Positions 25,851-34,351 of a stretch of DNA of 64,000 bases are shown here, one piece after another. Numbering within the stretch: position 1 is the stretch's first letter; every line of letters starts with the position of its first letter. Source of the stretch: Herbidospora daliensis. GTDB lineage: Bacteria; Actinomycetota; Actinomycetes; Streptosporangiales; Streptosporangiaceae. The stretch covers positions 263,508 to 327,507 of the forward strand of contig NZ_BBXF01000007.1 in NCBI RefSeq assembly GCF_001570585.1. The letters are read 5' to 3'. The notes below the pieces were generated by a model, which saw only the letters and a list, made by a program, of their open reading frames with translations, was not told where the DNA came from and did not search any database. A program made the translations under genes and the position numbers.

Positions 25851-25862
25851 GTCAATATTGAC
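25851..25862. promoter_or_regulatory. Ars operator between arsR and arsI
   Basis: GTCAATATTGAC is a perfect 12-base palindrome. It starts 2 bases upstream of arsR. A TTGACA (25858-25863) pointing to arsI lies partly inside it, with a weak CAAACT 18 bases on. One repressor site could thus control both the leftward operon and arsI. Confidence 0.6.
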
Positions 25863-25936
25863 ATCAGTCGATCCAGGGACGCAAACTGTGCCTCGACGGG
25901 CTAATTAGATGCTCATCGATACAAGGAGACGATCAC

Positions 25937-26392
25937 ATGTCCCGCGTTCAGCTCGCCCTCCGAGTCTCCGACCTGGAGGCGTCCGTGGCCTTCTACAGCA
26001 AGCTGTTCGACGCCGAACCGGCCAAGCGCCGGCCCGGCTACGCCAACTTCGCCATCACCGAACCTCCGCTGAAGCTCGTGCTCCTGGAGGGCGAGCCCGG
26101 CCGGCCGACCGTGATGGATCACCTCGGCGTCGAGGTCGAGACGACCGACGCGGTCACGGCCGCCTCCTCCCGTCTGGCGGCGGAAGGTCTGTCGACCGCC
26201 GACGAACAGGACACCGCCTGCTGCTACGCCGTTCAGGACAAGGTCTGGGTCCACGGCCCCGGCGATGAGCCGTGGGAGGTCTACACGGTCAAGGCCGACT
26301 CCCCGACGCTGGTCAAGGAATCCGAGTCGGCGTGCTGCGCTCCGGCCGGCACCGATGTCCTCGACGTGGAGCCCAAGCAGGCTTGCTGCTGA
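25937..26392 (+). CDS. arsI: ArsI/CadI-type VOC metalloenzyme, C-As lyase
   Basis: A 151-residue VOC protein that would split the carbon-arsenic bond of trivalent methylarsenicals with Fe(II) and oxygen. Candidate metal ligands are Gln5 (MSRVQLAL), His62 (MDHLGVEVE) and Glu114 (PWEVYTV). The vicinal pair Cys95-Cys96 (TACCYAV) binds the arsenical substrate. A Cys-rich tail (ESACCAP, KQACC) follows, typical of this family. AAGGAG precedes the ATG. It is divergent from the ars operon. With ArsM in the same island, methylation and demethylation are both encoded. Confidence 0.88.
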   Translation: MSRVQLALRVSDLEASVAFYSKLFDAEPAKRRPGYANFAITEPPLKLVLLEGEPGRPTVMDHLGVEVETTDAVTAASSRLAAEGLSTADEQDTACCYAVQDKVWVHGPGDEPWEVYTVKADSPTLVKESESACCAPAGTDVLDVEPKQACC

Positions 26393-26403
26393 TTGCCCCG
26401 CCT

Positions 26404-26431
26404 CCGGCGGTCACCACTCGGTGGCCGCCGG
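26404..26431 (+). terminator. Hairpin after arsI
   Basis: A 12-bp stem (CCGGCGGTCACC / GGTGGCCGCCGG, one G-T pair) with a 4-base loop, 12 bases after the stop and without a T run. The following 26432-26653 shows no convincing gene. A minus-strand stretch there reads GLIGDANESAKIAQRIRR without start or family match. Confidence 0.6.
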
Positions 26432-26653
26432 GCGCAGCCCGTGCGGCCGGCCTTCGGCGGCGTTGCGGCCATGTCCCGCCGGATCCGCTGGGCGATCTTC
26501 GCCGACTCGTTGGCGTCACCGATCAGCCCGCGACGATCACGCGGATCGGCCGGGATGTGATGACTTGGTCATACATCGAAGGTGACTCTAAGAAGGCACG
26601 AGGGAAGACGCCGGATCAGAGCGCTCGGGCCCGCGTGTGCGGAGCACGTGCAG

Positions 26654-27226
26654 TCATACACGCCATTCCATGATGTTCTGGAACAGTTCCGCCTGTTCGA
26701 TCGCGTCGTCGAGGGCGTGATGTGAGTGCGGATGCGTGGAACGTAGCTCTTTCGGCATCTGTCGTTTCGACGACCAAGTGAGGGGAACACCCGCTTTCGC
26801 GGCATACAAGGTCTTGATGTCGAGCGCCCTGGAATGCCCGAACGGTGAATCCCCCGCGAATTGAATGAAGTACCAGTACATCCACATCCAGTCGAACGAC
26901 AACGGAAACGCGACCAACACCGGAGTCGTCCCGTCGCTTACCTTTCGCACCCACGCCGCCGCCGACTTCATCGCCTCTCTGGGGTCGCGGCCCTCACGTA
27001 GCAGCAGGTCACGGTCGAGGCCGCTGACCTCCAGGGCTGACGGCACGAATTCGTCGCTGATCGGCCGTAGTTCCGCGTAAAAGGTGGTGGTGGTCGGATC
27101 GTTCCGGGTGAACTCGCGCCCGAGCCGCCGGCCCGCGACCGTCATCCCGAAACTCACCATGGAATATGGGCCGGGAATGGGGCCGTCCGCCTCGATGTCG
27201 ACGGAAATGTACGTCTCGGCTTTCAC
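26654..27226 (-). CDS. DEDDh 3'-5' exonuclease-like protein
   Basis: A 190-residue nuclease of the ribonuclease H-like exonuclease fold. Exo I reads VDIEADGP (Asp and Glu ligands), an inner Asp is likely in PLSFDW, and Exo III reads HHALDDAIEQ (His-x4-Asp). Relatives trim RNA or DNA ends; the substrate is unknown. It lies between the arsenic island and the polysaccharide locus, read towards the ars genes. Confidence 0.82.
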   Translation of the reverse strand: MKAETYISVDIEADGPIPGPYSMVSFGMTVAGRRLGREFTRNDPTTTTFYAELRPISDEFVPSALEVSGLDRDLLLREGRDPREAMKSAAAWVRKVSDGTTPVLVAFPLSFDWMWMYWYFIQFAGDSPFGHSRALDIKTLYAAKAGVPLTWSSKRQMPKELRSTHPHSHHALDDAIEQAELFQNIMEWRV

Positions 27227-27294
27227 TGAATTCTCCCAGGAGCTGGCGCTAGCATTCCTGCGGTTGGTAAACGTTCGGTAAAGGGGGCTTGTGG

Positions 27295-28725
27295 GTGACT
27301 GTCGTCGACCGGCCGAGAACGGCCGTGAAGCGCATGGGTCCCGGGTGGGCGGCGCGATATCGGGCCACGGTGATCGTCTCCGACATTCTGTGCGCCCTTC
27401 TCGCCGGTGGTCTGGCGGTCGTCGTCCGGTTCGGCGAGGTTACTCCCTACGTCGAGCCTTACGCACTGTCAAGCGCGGCGTTGCCGCTGTTGTGGGTGGT
27501 CGTCGTCGGGCTGAGCAGGGCTTATGAGCCGCGCTTCGCGGGGGTCGGGTCGGAGGAGTTCCGGCGGGTGGCGCGGGCCGGGGTGATGCTCACCGCCGCC
27601 GTCGCCGTGGTGGCGTACGTGACCAAGATCGACGTCGCACGGGGTTACGTTATCATCGCGTTACCGGTGATGACCCTTTTAACGCTGCTCGCCCGTTATG
27701 CCTTGCGGCGCAGACTGCACCACAAGCGGACGAAGCTCCAGTGCATGCGGCGGGTCATCGCGGTGGGGCACCAGGGGTCGGTCGCCGACCTCGTGCGGCT
27801 GCTCCAGAAGGAGCGCTACCACGGCATGCACATCGTCGGGGCGTGCCTGCCCGACGACCGCGCCTCCTCCGAAGAGGTGGGCGTGCCCGTGCTGGGCGGG
27901 TTCTCCGACGTGCCCCTCGTGGTGGCGCAGGCCCAGGCCGACACCGTCGCGGTGCTCGCCTGTCCCGAGCTCGACGGTTCGGCGTTGCGGCGGCTCGCCT
28001 GGCGGCTGGAGAAGTCGCGCACCGATCTGGTGGTGGCGCCGGCGCTGATGGAGGTCGCGGGGCCGCGTACGACGATCCGGCCGGTGGCGGGCATGCCGCT
28101 GCTGCACGTCGAGCACCCCGAACTGGCCGGCGGGCGGCGGCTCGTCAAGAACGTCTTCGACCGCGTCGTCGCGGGGGTCGGCCTGCTGCTGGTCTCCCCG
28201 TTGTTCCTGCTCATCGCGGCCGCCGTGCGGGCGACCAGTTCGGGGCCGGCCTTCTTCCGGCAGACCCGCGTCGGCAAGGACGGTCGCACGTTCACCATCG
28301 TCAAGTTCCGCACGATGGGCGTCGACGCCGAGAGCCGCAAGATCGAGCTGGCCAGCGACATCGACGGCGTGCTGTTCAAGATCAAGCACGATCCCCGCGT
28401 CACCCGCGTCGGCGCGTTCCTGCGCCGCCACTCCCTCGACGAGCTGCCCCAGCTCGTGAACGTGGTCAAGGGCGACATGTCCCTCGTCGGCCCCCGCCCG
28501 CCGCTGCCCGAGGAGGTCGCCCGCTACGGCGACGACGTCCGCAGGAGGCTGCTCGTGCGACCGGGCATGACCGGGTTGTGGCAGGTCAGCGGCCGATCGG
28601 ATCTGTCGTGGGAGGAAGCTGTACGGTTGGACCTGCGCTACATGGAAAACTGGTCACTCACCCTCGACCTCCAGATCATGTGGAAGACGTGGTCGGCCGT
28701 GGCACGCGGATCGGGAGCCTACTAA
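27295..28725 (+). CDS. Polyprenyl-phosphate sugar phosphotransferase (initiating, WbaP/CpsE type)
   Basis: Starts glycan synthesis by moving a sugar phosphate from a nucleotide sugar to undecaprenyl phosphate at the inner face of the membrane. The 476-residue protein has four hydrophobic segments (about 20-130), a nucleotide-binding-like middle part, a fifth segment near 285-305 and the catalytic domain with VKFRTMGVDAESRK, RRHSLDELPQL, LVGPRPPLP and RPGMTGLWQVSGR. GTG 27295 is favoured by AGGGGG 7 bases before it. Codons 123 and 129 are TTA, rare here. It opens the rightward half of the polysaccharide locus. Confidence 0.93.
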   Translation: MTVVDRPRTAVKRMGPGWAARYRATVIVSDILCALLAGGLAVVVRFGEVTPYVEPYALSSAALPLLWVVVVGLSRAYEPRFAGVGSEEFRRVARAGVMLTAAVAVVAYVTKIDVARGYVIIALPVMTLLTLLARYALRRRLHHKRTKLQCMRRVIAVGHQGSVADLVRLLQKERYHGMHIVGACLPDDRASSEEVGVPVLGGFSDVPLVVAQAQADTVAVLACPELDGSALRRLAWRLEKSRTDLVVAPALMEVAGPRTTIRPVAGMPLLHVEHPELAGGRRLVKNVFDRVVAGVGLLLVSPLFLLIAAAVRATSSGPAFFRQTRVGKDGRTFTIVKFRTMGVDAESRKIELASDIDGVLFKIKHDPRVTRVGAFLRRHSLDELPQLVNVVKGDMSLVGPRPPLPEEVARYGDDVRRRLLVRPGMTGLWQVSGRSDLSWEEAVRLDLRYMENWSLTLDLQIMWKTWSAVARGSGAY

Positions 28726-28731
28726 CCAGTG

Positions 28732-29487
28732 ATGACGATCAGAGACGATCATTCGCTCGCCGGAGACCTCGCGACGGAGGCGGGTGAGAAACTGCTCCGC
28801 CTGCGCGCCCAATACGGGTTCGACGACGCCAAGGCGCTGAAGGACGCGGGCGACCGCTCGTCCCACGACTTCCTCGTCGAATCGCTCGAACGGCTGCGCC
28901 CGAGCGACCACATCCTGTCCGAGGAGGGCGAGCGCACCAACCCGGCGCGGCTGTCGGCCAACCGGGTCTGGATCGTCGACCCGCTCGACGGCACCCGCGA
29001 GTTCTCCGAGGCCGGCCGCACCGACTGGGCCGTCCACGTGGCGTTGTGGGAAGAGGGCCGGCTCGCCGCCGGGGCCATTGCGCTCCCGGCCCAGGGCGCG
29101 ACGCTGACCACGGCCAACCCGCCGAAGCTGCCGGCCCCCAACGGCCAGCGCCCCCGGATCGCGGTGTCCCGCACCCGGCCGCCCGAGTTCGTGCAGAAGC
29201 TCGCCTACCTGGTCGGGGCCGACCTCGTGCCCATCGGCAGCGCCGGCGCGAAGATCGCCGCCGTGCTGACCGGTCAGGTCGAGGCATACGTCCACGCGGG
29301 TGGGCAGTATGAATGGGACTCGGCCGCCCCGGTGGCCGTGGCGCTGGCGGCCGGAGCCCACGCGAGCCGGATCGACGGGTCGGAACTGATCTACAACCAG
29401 GCCGACCCCTCGTTGCCGGATATCCTGGTTTCCCTACCAGACTTGGCGCCGACGCTGCTCGCCGGGATCCGTGATCTTCACCAGTAA
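28732..29487 (+). CDS. cysQ: 3'(2'),5'-bisphosphate nucleotidase, CysQ
   Basis: Removes the 3' phosphate of PAP, the by-product and inhibitor of sulfotransferases, giving AMP. The 251-residue protein shows the inositol-phosphatase-type metal site: SEEGE, DPLDGTREFSE and, near the C-terminus, WDSAAPVAVALAAG. It is followed 17 bases later by cysD. Its place between the initiating transferase and cysDN supports PAP recycling for the sulfotransferases of this locus. Confidence 0.92.
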   Translation: MTIRDDHSLAGDLATEAGEKLLRLRAQYGFDDAKALKDAGDRSSHDFLVESLERLRPSDHILSEEGERTNPARLSANRVWIVDPLDGTREFSEAGRTDWAVHVALWEEGRLAAGAIALPAQGATLTTANPPKLPAPNGQRPRIAVSRTRPPEFVQKLAYLVGADLVPIGSAGAKIAAVLTGQVEAYVHAGGQYEWDSAAPVAVALAAGAHASRIDGSELIYNQADPSLPDILVSLPDLAPTLLAGIRDLHQ

Positions 29488-29504
29488 CCCGAGAAGGAAC
29501 CGTT

Positions 29505-30419
29505 TTGCTTCAGCATGACTACACGACGTCACAGCTTGACGTCCTCGAAGCCGAGGCGATCCACATCATGCGTGAGGTCGCGGCCGAGTTCGAGCGGCCC
29601 TGTCTGCTCTTCTCCGGCGGCAAGGACTCGATCGTCATGCTGCGTATCGCGGAGAAGGCCTTCTGGCCCGCGCCGATCCCGTTCCCGCTCATGCACGTCG
29701 ACACGGGCCACAACTTCCCCGAGGTGATCGACTACCGCGACCGGCGGTCGGCCGAGCTCGGGGCGCGGCTGGTGGTGGCGTCCGTACAGGACTCGATCGA
29801 CGCCGGCCGCGTGGTCGAGGAGACCGGGCGGCGCGCCTCGCGCAACCGGCTCCAGACCACCACCCTCCTCGACGCGATCGAGGAGCACGAGTTCGACGCC
29901 GTGTTCGGCGGCGCGCGCCGCGACGAGGAGAAGGCCCGCGCCAAGGAGCGGGTGTTCTCCTTCCGCGACGACTTCGGCCAGTGGGACCCGAAGAACCAGC
30001 GTCCCGAGCTGTGGAACCTCTACAACGCGAAGATCCGCAAGGGTGAGCACATCCGGGTCTTCCCGCTGTCCAACTGGACCGAGCTCGACGTGTGGGACTA
30101 CATCCGCCGCGAGGGCATCGAGATCCCGTCGATCTACTTCGCGCACACCCGCAGCGTCTTCGAGCGCGACGGCATGCTGCTGCCCGACGCCGACGTGGTG
30201 CAGCGCGGCGACGACGAGCCGCTGTTCGAGTCGCTGGTGCGTTATCGCACGGTCGGCGACATGACCTGCACCGGCGCCGTCTCGTCGAGCGCCGCGACGG
30301 TCGACGAGATCATCGCTGAGATCGCCGCCACCCGGATCACCGAGCGCGGCGCGACCCGCGCCGACGACCGCGCGTCCGAGGCCGCCATGGAGGACCGCAA
30401 GAAGGAAGGCTACTTCTAA
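29505..30419 (+). CDS. cysD: Sulfate adenylyltransferase small subunit
   Basis: With CysN makes APS from sulfate and ATP. The 304-residue PP-loop ATPase has LLFSGGKDSIVML, HVDTGHNFPEVI, GGARRDEEKARAKER and RYRTVGDMTCTG. It begins with a TTG codon: GAAGGA lies 6 bases before it and no ATG or GTG fits the family N-terminus. Its TAA stop shares one base with the cysN ATG. Confidence 0.96.
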   Translation: MLQHDYTTSQLDVLEAEAIHIMREVAAEFERPCLLFSGGKDSIVMLRIAEKAFWPAPIPFPLMHVDTGHNFPEVIDYRDRRSAELGARLVVASVQDSIDAGRVVEETGRRASRNRLQTTTLLDAIEEHEFDAVFGGARRDEEKARAKERVFSFRDDFGQWDPKNQRPELWNLYNAKIRKGEHIRVFPLSNWTELDVWDYIRREGIEIPSIYFAHTRSVFERDGMLLPDADVVQRGDDEPLFESLVRYRTVGDMTCTGAVSSSAATVDEIIAEIAATRITERGATRADDRASEAAMEDRKKEGYF

Positions 30420-31663
30420 TGGACATCCTTCGTTTCGCGACGGCGGGCAGTGTCGACGACGGGAAGTCCACCCTGATCGGCCGCCTCCTGTTCGACTCCA
30501 AGGCGATCTTCGAAGACCAGCTCGAAGCGGTCGAGCGCACCAGCCGCGACCGGGGCACCGAATACACCGACCTGTCGCTGCTGACCGACGGCCTGCGCGC
30601 CGAGCGCGAGCAGGGCATCACGATCGACGTGGCCTACCGCTACTTCGCCACGCCGAAGCGGAAGTTCATCATCGCCGACACCCCGGGGCACATCCAGTAC
30701 ACCCGGAACATGGTGACCGGCGCCTCGACCGCCGACCTGGCGATCATCCTGATCGACGCGCGCAAGGGCGTGCTGGAGCAGTCGCGCCGCCACGCGTTCC
30801 TGACCACGCTGCTGCGGGTGCCCCACCTGGTGCTCGCGGTCAACAAGATGGACCTGGTCGACTACTCCGAGGAGCGGTTCGAGGAGATCCGCGAGGAGTT
30901 CACCCAGTTCGCGTCCAAGCTGAACGCGAGCGACCTGACCTTCATCCCGATCTCCGCCCTCCACGGCGACAACGTGGTCTCGCGGTCCGAGAGCATGCCC
31001 TGGTACCAGGGCCCATCGCTGCTCCACCACCTGGAGCACGTCCACATCGCCTCCGACCGCAACCTGGTCGACGTGCGGTTCCCGGTCCAGTACGTCATCC
31101 GCCCCCACAAGACCGAGTTCCACGACTACCGGGGTTACGCCGGTCAGGTCGCGGGCGGCGTGCTGAAGCCGGGCGACGACGTCATGCACCTGCCGTCGGG
31201 CCTGACCACGAAGATCGCCTCGATCGACACCTTCGACGGCCCGGTCACCGAGGCGTTCGCGCCCATGTCGGTGACGCTCCGGCTCGAAGACGACATCGAC
31301 ATCTCGCGCGGCGACATGATCTGCCGGCCGAACAACCAGCCGCAGGTCAGCCAGGAGATCGAGGCGATGGTCTGCTGGATGGCCGACACCGCCAAGCTCA
31401 CCCCGCGCACCAAGCTGACCATCAAGCACACCACCCGGACCGCCCGCGCGCTGGTGAAGGACCTCCACTACCGGCTCGACGTCAACACCCTCCACCGCGA
31501 CGAGACGGCCACGAGCCTGTCGCTCAACGAGATCGGCCGGGTGTCGCTGCGCATCACCCAGCCGCTGTTCGTCGACGACTACGCCCGCAACCGGCAGACC
31601 GGCGGGTTCATCCTGATCGACGAGGCCACCAACGGCACCGTCGGCGCGGGGATGATCCTCTAG
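30419..31663 (+). CDS. cysN: Sulfate adenylyltransferase large subunit (GTPase)
   Basis: GTPase that drives CysD. The 414-residue EF-Tu-like protein has GSVDDGKSTLIGRLL (P-loop), EQGITIDVAYR, DTPGHIQYTRNM and VNKMDLV, then beta-barrel domains. It ends without the APS kinase domain that is fused to CysN in some actinobacteria. The kinase is supplied by the separate cysC at 41860-43068. No terminator is visible after it; a 103-base gap leads to the first sulfotransferase. Confidence 0.96.
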   Translation: MDILRFATAGSVDDGKSTLIGRLLFDSKAIFEDQLEAVERTSRDRGTEYTDLSLLTDGLRAEREQGITIDVAYRYFATPKRKFIIADTPGHIQYTRNMVTGASTADLAIILIDARKGVLEQSRRHAFLTTLLRVPHLVLAVNKMDLVDYSEERFEEIREEFTQFASKLNASDLTFIPISALHGDNVVSRSESMPWYQGPSLLHHLEHVHIASDRNLVDVRFPVQYVIRPHKTEFHDYRGYAGQVAGGVLKPGDDVMHLPSGLTTKIASIDTFDGPVTEAFAPMSVTLRLEDDIDISRGDMICRPNNQPQVSQEIEAMVCWMADTAKLTPRTKLTIKHTTRTARALVKDLHYRLDVNTLHRDETATSLSLNEIGRVSLRITQPLFVDDYARNRQTGGFILIDEATNGTVGAGMIL

Positions 31664-31766
31664 TTGTAAACCGGTGCCTAGGTAGATCCTTGGACGTTCG
31701 GTGAACGCTTAGTTACTCTCCGCTGTAGCGTCAGCACGTTCCGTATCCACTTCGGGGGTCGTGCAC

Positions 31767-32678
31767 GTGTCTGACGCTCAGCCGATGATCTTTGTTGGAG
31801 GGCTGGGGCGCAGCGGGACGACGCTGCTGGAGCGCCTTCTCGGGGAGCTTCCCGGTGTCGCGCCGCTCGGCGAGGTCGTCCATCTGTGGCACCGGGGGGT
31901 GCGCGCCAACGAGCCCTGCGGTTGCGGGCGGCCGTTCGCCCAGTGCCGGTTCTGGCACGAGGTCGGCGACCGCGCCTTCGGGGGCTGGCGGCCGGCCAAG
32001 GCCGACCGGCTGCTCGAACTGCGCCACAAGGTCGACCGCACCCGCCGCGTTCCGGTGTTCGTGCTGGGCCTCATCAGCCGTGAGGCCCAGCTGACCGAGT
32101 ACGTCGCCGCGTATCACCGCATCTACGCGGCGGCGGCCGAGGTCGTCCGCGGCCAGGTCGTCATCGATTCGAGCAAGCACGCCTCGCTGGCCTACTGCCT
32201 GTCGGCCATCCTCGACCTGACGGTCGTCCACGTCGTGCGCGATCCGCGCGCGGTGGCCGCGTCGTGGCGGCGCAAGGTCGCGCGGCCGGAAGACGGCCGG
32301 CCGATGGCCCGGTGGTCGCCCGCGCGCACCGCCGTCCACTGGTTCGTGCAGAACCTCGCCTACGAGGTGCTGCGCGGCAAGGGCGTGCCGATCGTCCGCG
32401 TCCACTACGAAGACCTCGTCGAAGAACCGGCCGACACGCTGCGCGCGCTGGCCGGCAAGCTCGGGCTGCCCGCCGACCACGAGGCGCTCGCCTTCATCAC
32501 GGGCCGCACCGCCCGGCTGGGCGTCGCCCACACCGTCTCGGGCAACCCGATGCGTTTCCACGTGGGCCGCGTGCGCTTCCGCGACCGGCGCCCCGACCTG
32601 CCCTTCCCCCACCGCTGGGCAGTCACCGCGCTGACGTTCCCCCTGCTCCTCTGGTACGGCTACCGCCTCAATTACTGA
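31767..32678 (+). CDS. Sulfotransferase family protein (first of three)
   Basis: A 303-residue cytosolic or membrane-associated enzyme expected to move sulfate from PAPS to a glycan hydroxyl. The PAPS 5'-phosphosulfate loop reads VGGLGRSGTTLLERLL, the 3'-phosphate strand HVVRDPRAVAASW. CGCGRPFAQC near residue 50 and the end GNPMRF are shared by a bacterial sulfotransferase subfamily. GTG 31767 is favoured by GGGGG 8 bases upstream over GTG 31761. It lies directly behind the PAPS-supply genes. Confidence 0.88.
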   Translation: MSDAQPMIFVGGLGRSGTTLLERLLGELPGVAPLGEVVHLWHRGVRANEPCGCGRPFAQCRFWHEVGDRAFGGWRPAKADRLLELRHKVDRTRRVPVFVLGLISREAQLTEYVAAYHRIYAAAAEVVRGQVVIDSSKHASLAYCLSAILDLTVVHVVRDPRAVAASWRRKVARPEDGRPMARWSPARTAVHWFVQNLAYEVLRGKGVPIVRVHYEDLVEEPADTLRALAGKLGLPADHEALAFITGRTARLGVAHTVSGNPMRFHVGRVRFRDRRPDLPFPHRWAVTALTFPLLLWYGYRLNY

Positions 32679-32699
32679 ACTCCCGATCGGAGGCCAACG

Positions 32700-33563
32700 A
32701 TGACCCCGACCGTCGGCGTCGTCATCCCCACCCGTGGTGACCGTCCCCTGCGAGCGACGATCGATGGCGTGCTCGCCAACCGCCCGGCCGCCGTCGTGGT
32801 CGTCGTCGACGGGGCGCCGTTAGATTCGGTCGACGACGACCGCGTGAAGGTGCTGCCCAACTGCCTCAGCCCGGGGCTGCCGGGGGCGCGCAACACCGGC
32901 ACGGCGGCGCTCGACACCGATCTGGTGGCCTTCTGCGACGACGACGACGTGTGGCTGCCCGGGAAACTCGACGCGCAGGTCGACCTGCTGCGGCGGACGG
33001 GAGCGGAGTTCGCCAGCTGCGGCATCGAGGTCGAATACGGCTCGCGCCGGGTGACCCGGCTGGCCGGGACCGCCGAGATCACCGCCGCCGACCTGACCCG
33101 GTCGCGGATGGTGATGGTTCACGCCTCCACCTACGTGTTCCGGCGCGGCGCCCTGTGGGTCGACGAGAGCGCGCCGGCCGGCCAGAACGAAGACTGGGAC
33201 CTGGCCCTGCGCGCGGCCAAACGCCAGCCGATCGCCCACGTCGACCGGCCGCTGGTGCGGGTGCGGTGGGGCCGGTCCCACTACGCGACCCGCTGGGCCG
33301 ACCGCATCAGCGGCCTCGAATGGATGCTGGCCCGCCACCCCGAGATCGCCGACGACGCCCGGGGCGCGGCCCGCGTCTACGGGCAGCTGGCCTTCCACCA
33401 CGCCGCGCTCGGACGGCGCAAGGAGGCCCGGCGGTTCGCCAGGCTCGCCTTCCATTCGCGGCACCGGGAGCCCCGGGCGGCGCTGGCGCTGGCCGTGGCG
33501 GCCGGGCTCGTCTCGGCTCCGGCCGTGCTGAGCGCGCTGTATACCCGCGGTCACGGAATCTGA
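32700..33563 (+). CDS. Family 2 glycosyltransferase
   Basis: A 287-residue GT-A fold enzyme: VGVVIPTRGDRPL, SPGLPGARNTGTAAL, then the acidic metal/nucleotide motif FCDDDDVW and a later EDWDL acceptor-site motif. It would add one sugar to the lipid-linked repeat unit. An AGG-rich ribosome site precedes the ATG and the stop shares one base with the next start. Codon 41 is TTA. Confidence 0.9.
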   Translation: MTPTVGVVIPTRGDRPLRATIDGVLANRPAAVVVVVDGAPLDSVDDDRVKVLPNCLSPGLPGARNTGTAALDTDLVAFCDDDDVWLPGKLDAQVDLLRRTGAEFASCGIEVEYGSRRVTRLAGTAEITAADLTRSRMVMVHASTYVFRRGALWVDESAPAGQNEDWDLALRAAKRQPIAHVDRPLVRVRWGRSHYATRWADRISGLEWMLARHPEIADDARGAARVYGQLAFHHAALGRRKEARRFARLAFHSRHREPRAALALAVAAGLVSAPAVLSALYTRGHGI

Positions 33564-34351
33564 TGCGCACGCGCATCGTCGCGCCGCCCAAACGGCGGCG
33601 CGTCTCCGTGGGAGGGGTGGTCGTCGACCGGCTGACCGAGATCGAGGTGGTCGACCGGGTCATCGGGGCGATCCGGCGCGGGTCGGGCGGGCACCTGGTG
33701 ACGCCCAACGTCGACATCTGCCGGGCGTGCGCGCGCGACCCCGCGCTGCGCGCCCTGGTCCTGCGGGCCACCATCGCGGTCGCCGATGGCATGCCGCTGG
33801 TGTGGGCGACCCGGCTGCTCGGCAAGCCGGTGCCCGCCCGCATCACCGGGGCCGACCTGATCTGGTCGTTGTCGGAGGCGGCGGCCTTCTACCGGGTGCC
33901 CATCTACCTGCTCGGCGGGCCGCCCGGGGTGGGCGACCGGGCCGCCCGCGCGTTGTGCGAGCGGTATCCCGGGTTGTCGATCGCCGGGGTCGACGCGCCG
34001 CCGTGGGGGTTCGAGGACGACGCCGAGCAGTTCGCCGCGATGCGCGAGGCGCTGACGTCGGCGCGTCCGCTGCTGGTGTTCGTCGGGCTCGGCTTCCCCA
34101 AGCAGGATCTGCTGATCGAGCGGCTGCGGGGCGACCTGCCCGAGACCTGGTTCGTCGGTTGCGGGTCGGCCATCGCGTTCGCCGGGGGCGCCGTGGTGCG
34201 GGCGCCGGTCTGGATGCGCGACCGCGGGCTCGAATGGTTGTTCCGGCTGCTCAGCGAGCCGTCTCGGCTGGCCAGGCGCTATCTCGTCGACGACCTGCCG
34301 TTCGCGGTGCGGTTGCTGACGGTGTGCGCGGTGCGGCGGCTGTTCACCTGA
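33563..34351 (+). CDS. WecG/TagA/CpsF-type glycosyltransferase
   Basis: A 262-residue GT26-family enzyme. Typical elements are HLVTPNVDICRAC, VADGMPLVWATRLLG, RITGADLIW, YLLGGPPGV, FVGLGFPKQD and APVWMRDRGLEWLFRLLSEP. Relatives add ManNAc-type sugars to the lipid-linked acceptor in enterobacterial antigen, teichoic acid or capsule synthesis. It is the last rightward gene of this half and meets the leftward half tail-to-tail with an 8-base overlap. Confidence 0.93.
   Translation: MRTRIVAPPKRRRVSVGGVVVDRLTEIEVVDRVIGAIRRGSGGHLVTPNVDICRACARDPALRALVLRATIAVADGMPLVWATRLLGKPVPARITGADLIWSLSEAAAFYRVPIYLLGGPPGVGDRAARALCERYPGLSIAGVDAPPWGFEDDAEQFAAMREALTSARPLLVFVGLGFPKQDLLIERLRGDLPETWFVGCGSAIAFAGGAVVRAPVWMRDRGLEWLFRLLSEPSRLARRYLVDDLPFAVRLLTVCAVRRLFT

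Noticed and set aside
22782-26392. Arsenic island as part of a transposon
   Set aside because: No transposase, integrase or terminal repeat seen on either side, and base composition does not differ visibly.
26432-26653. Possible gene fragment on the minus strand (GLIGDANESAKIAQRIRR)
   Set aside because: No start codon, interrupted by stops and no recognised family, so not listed as a gene.
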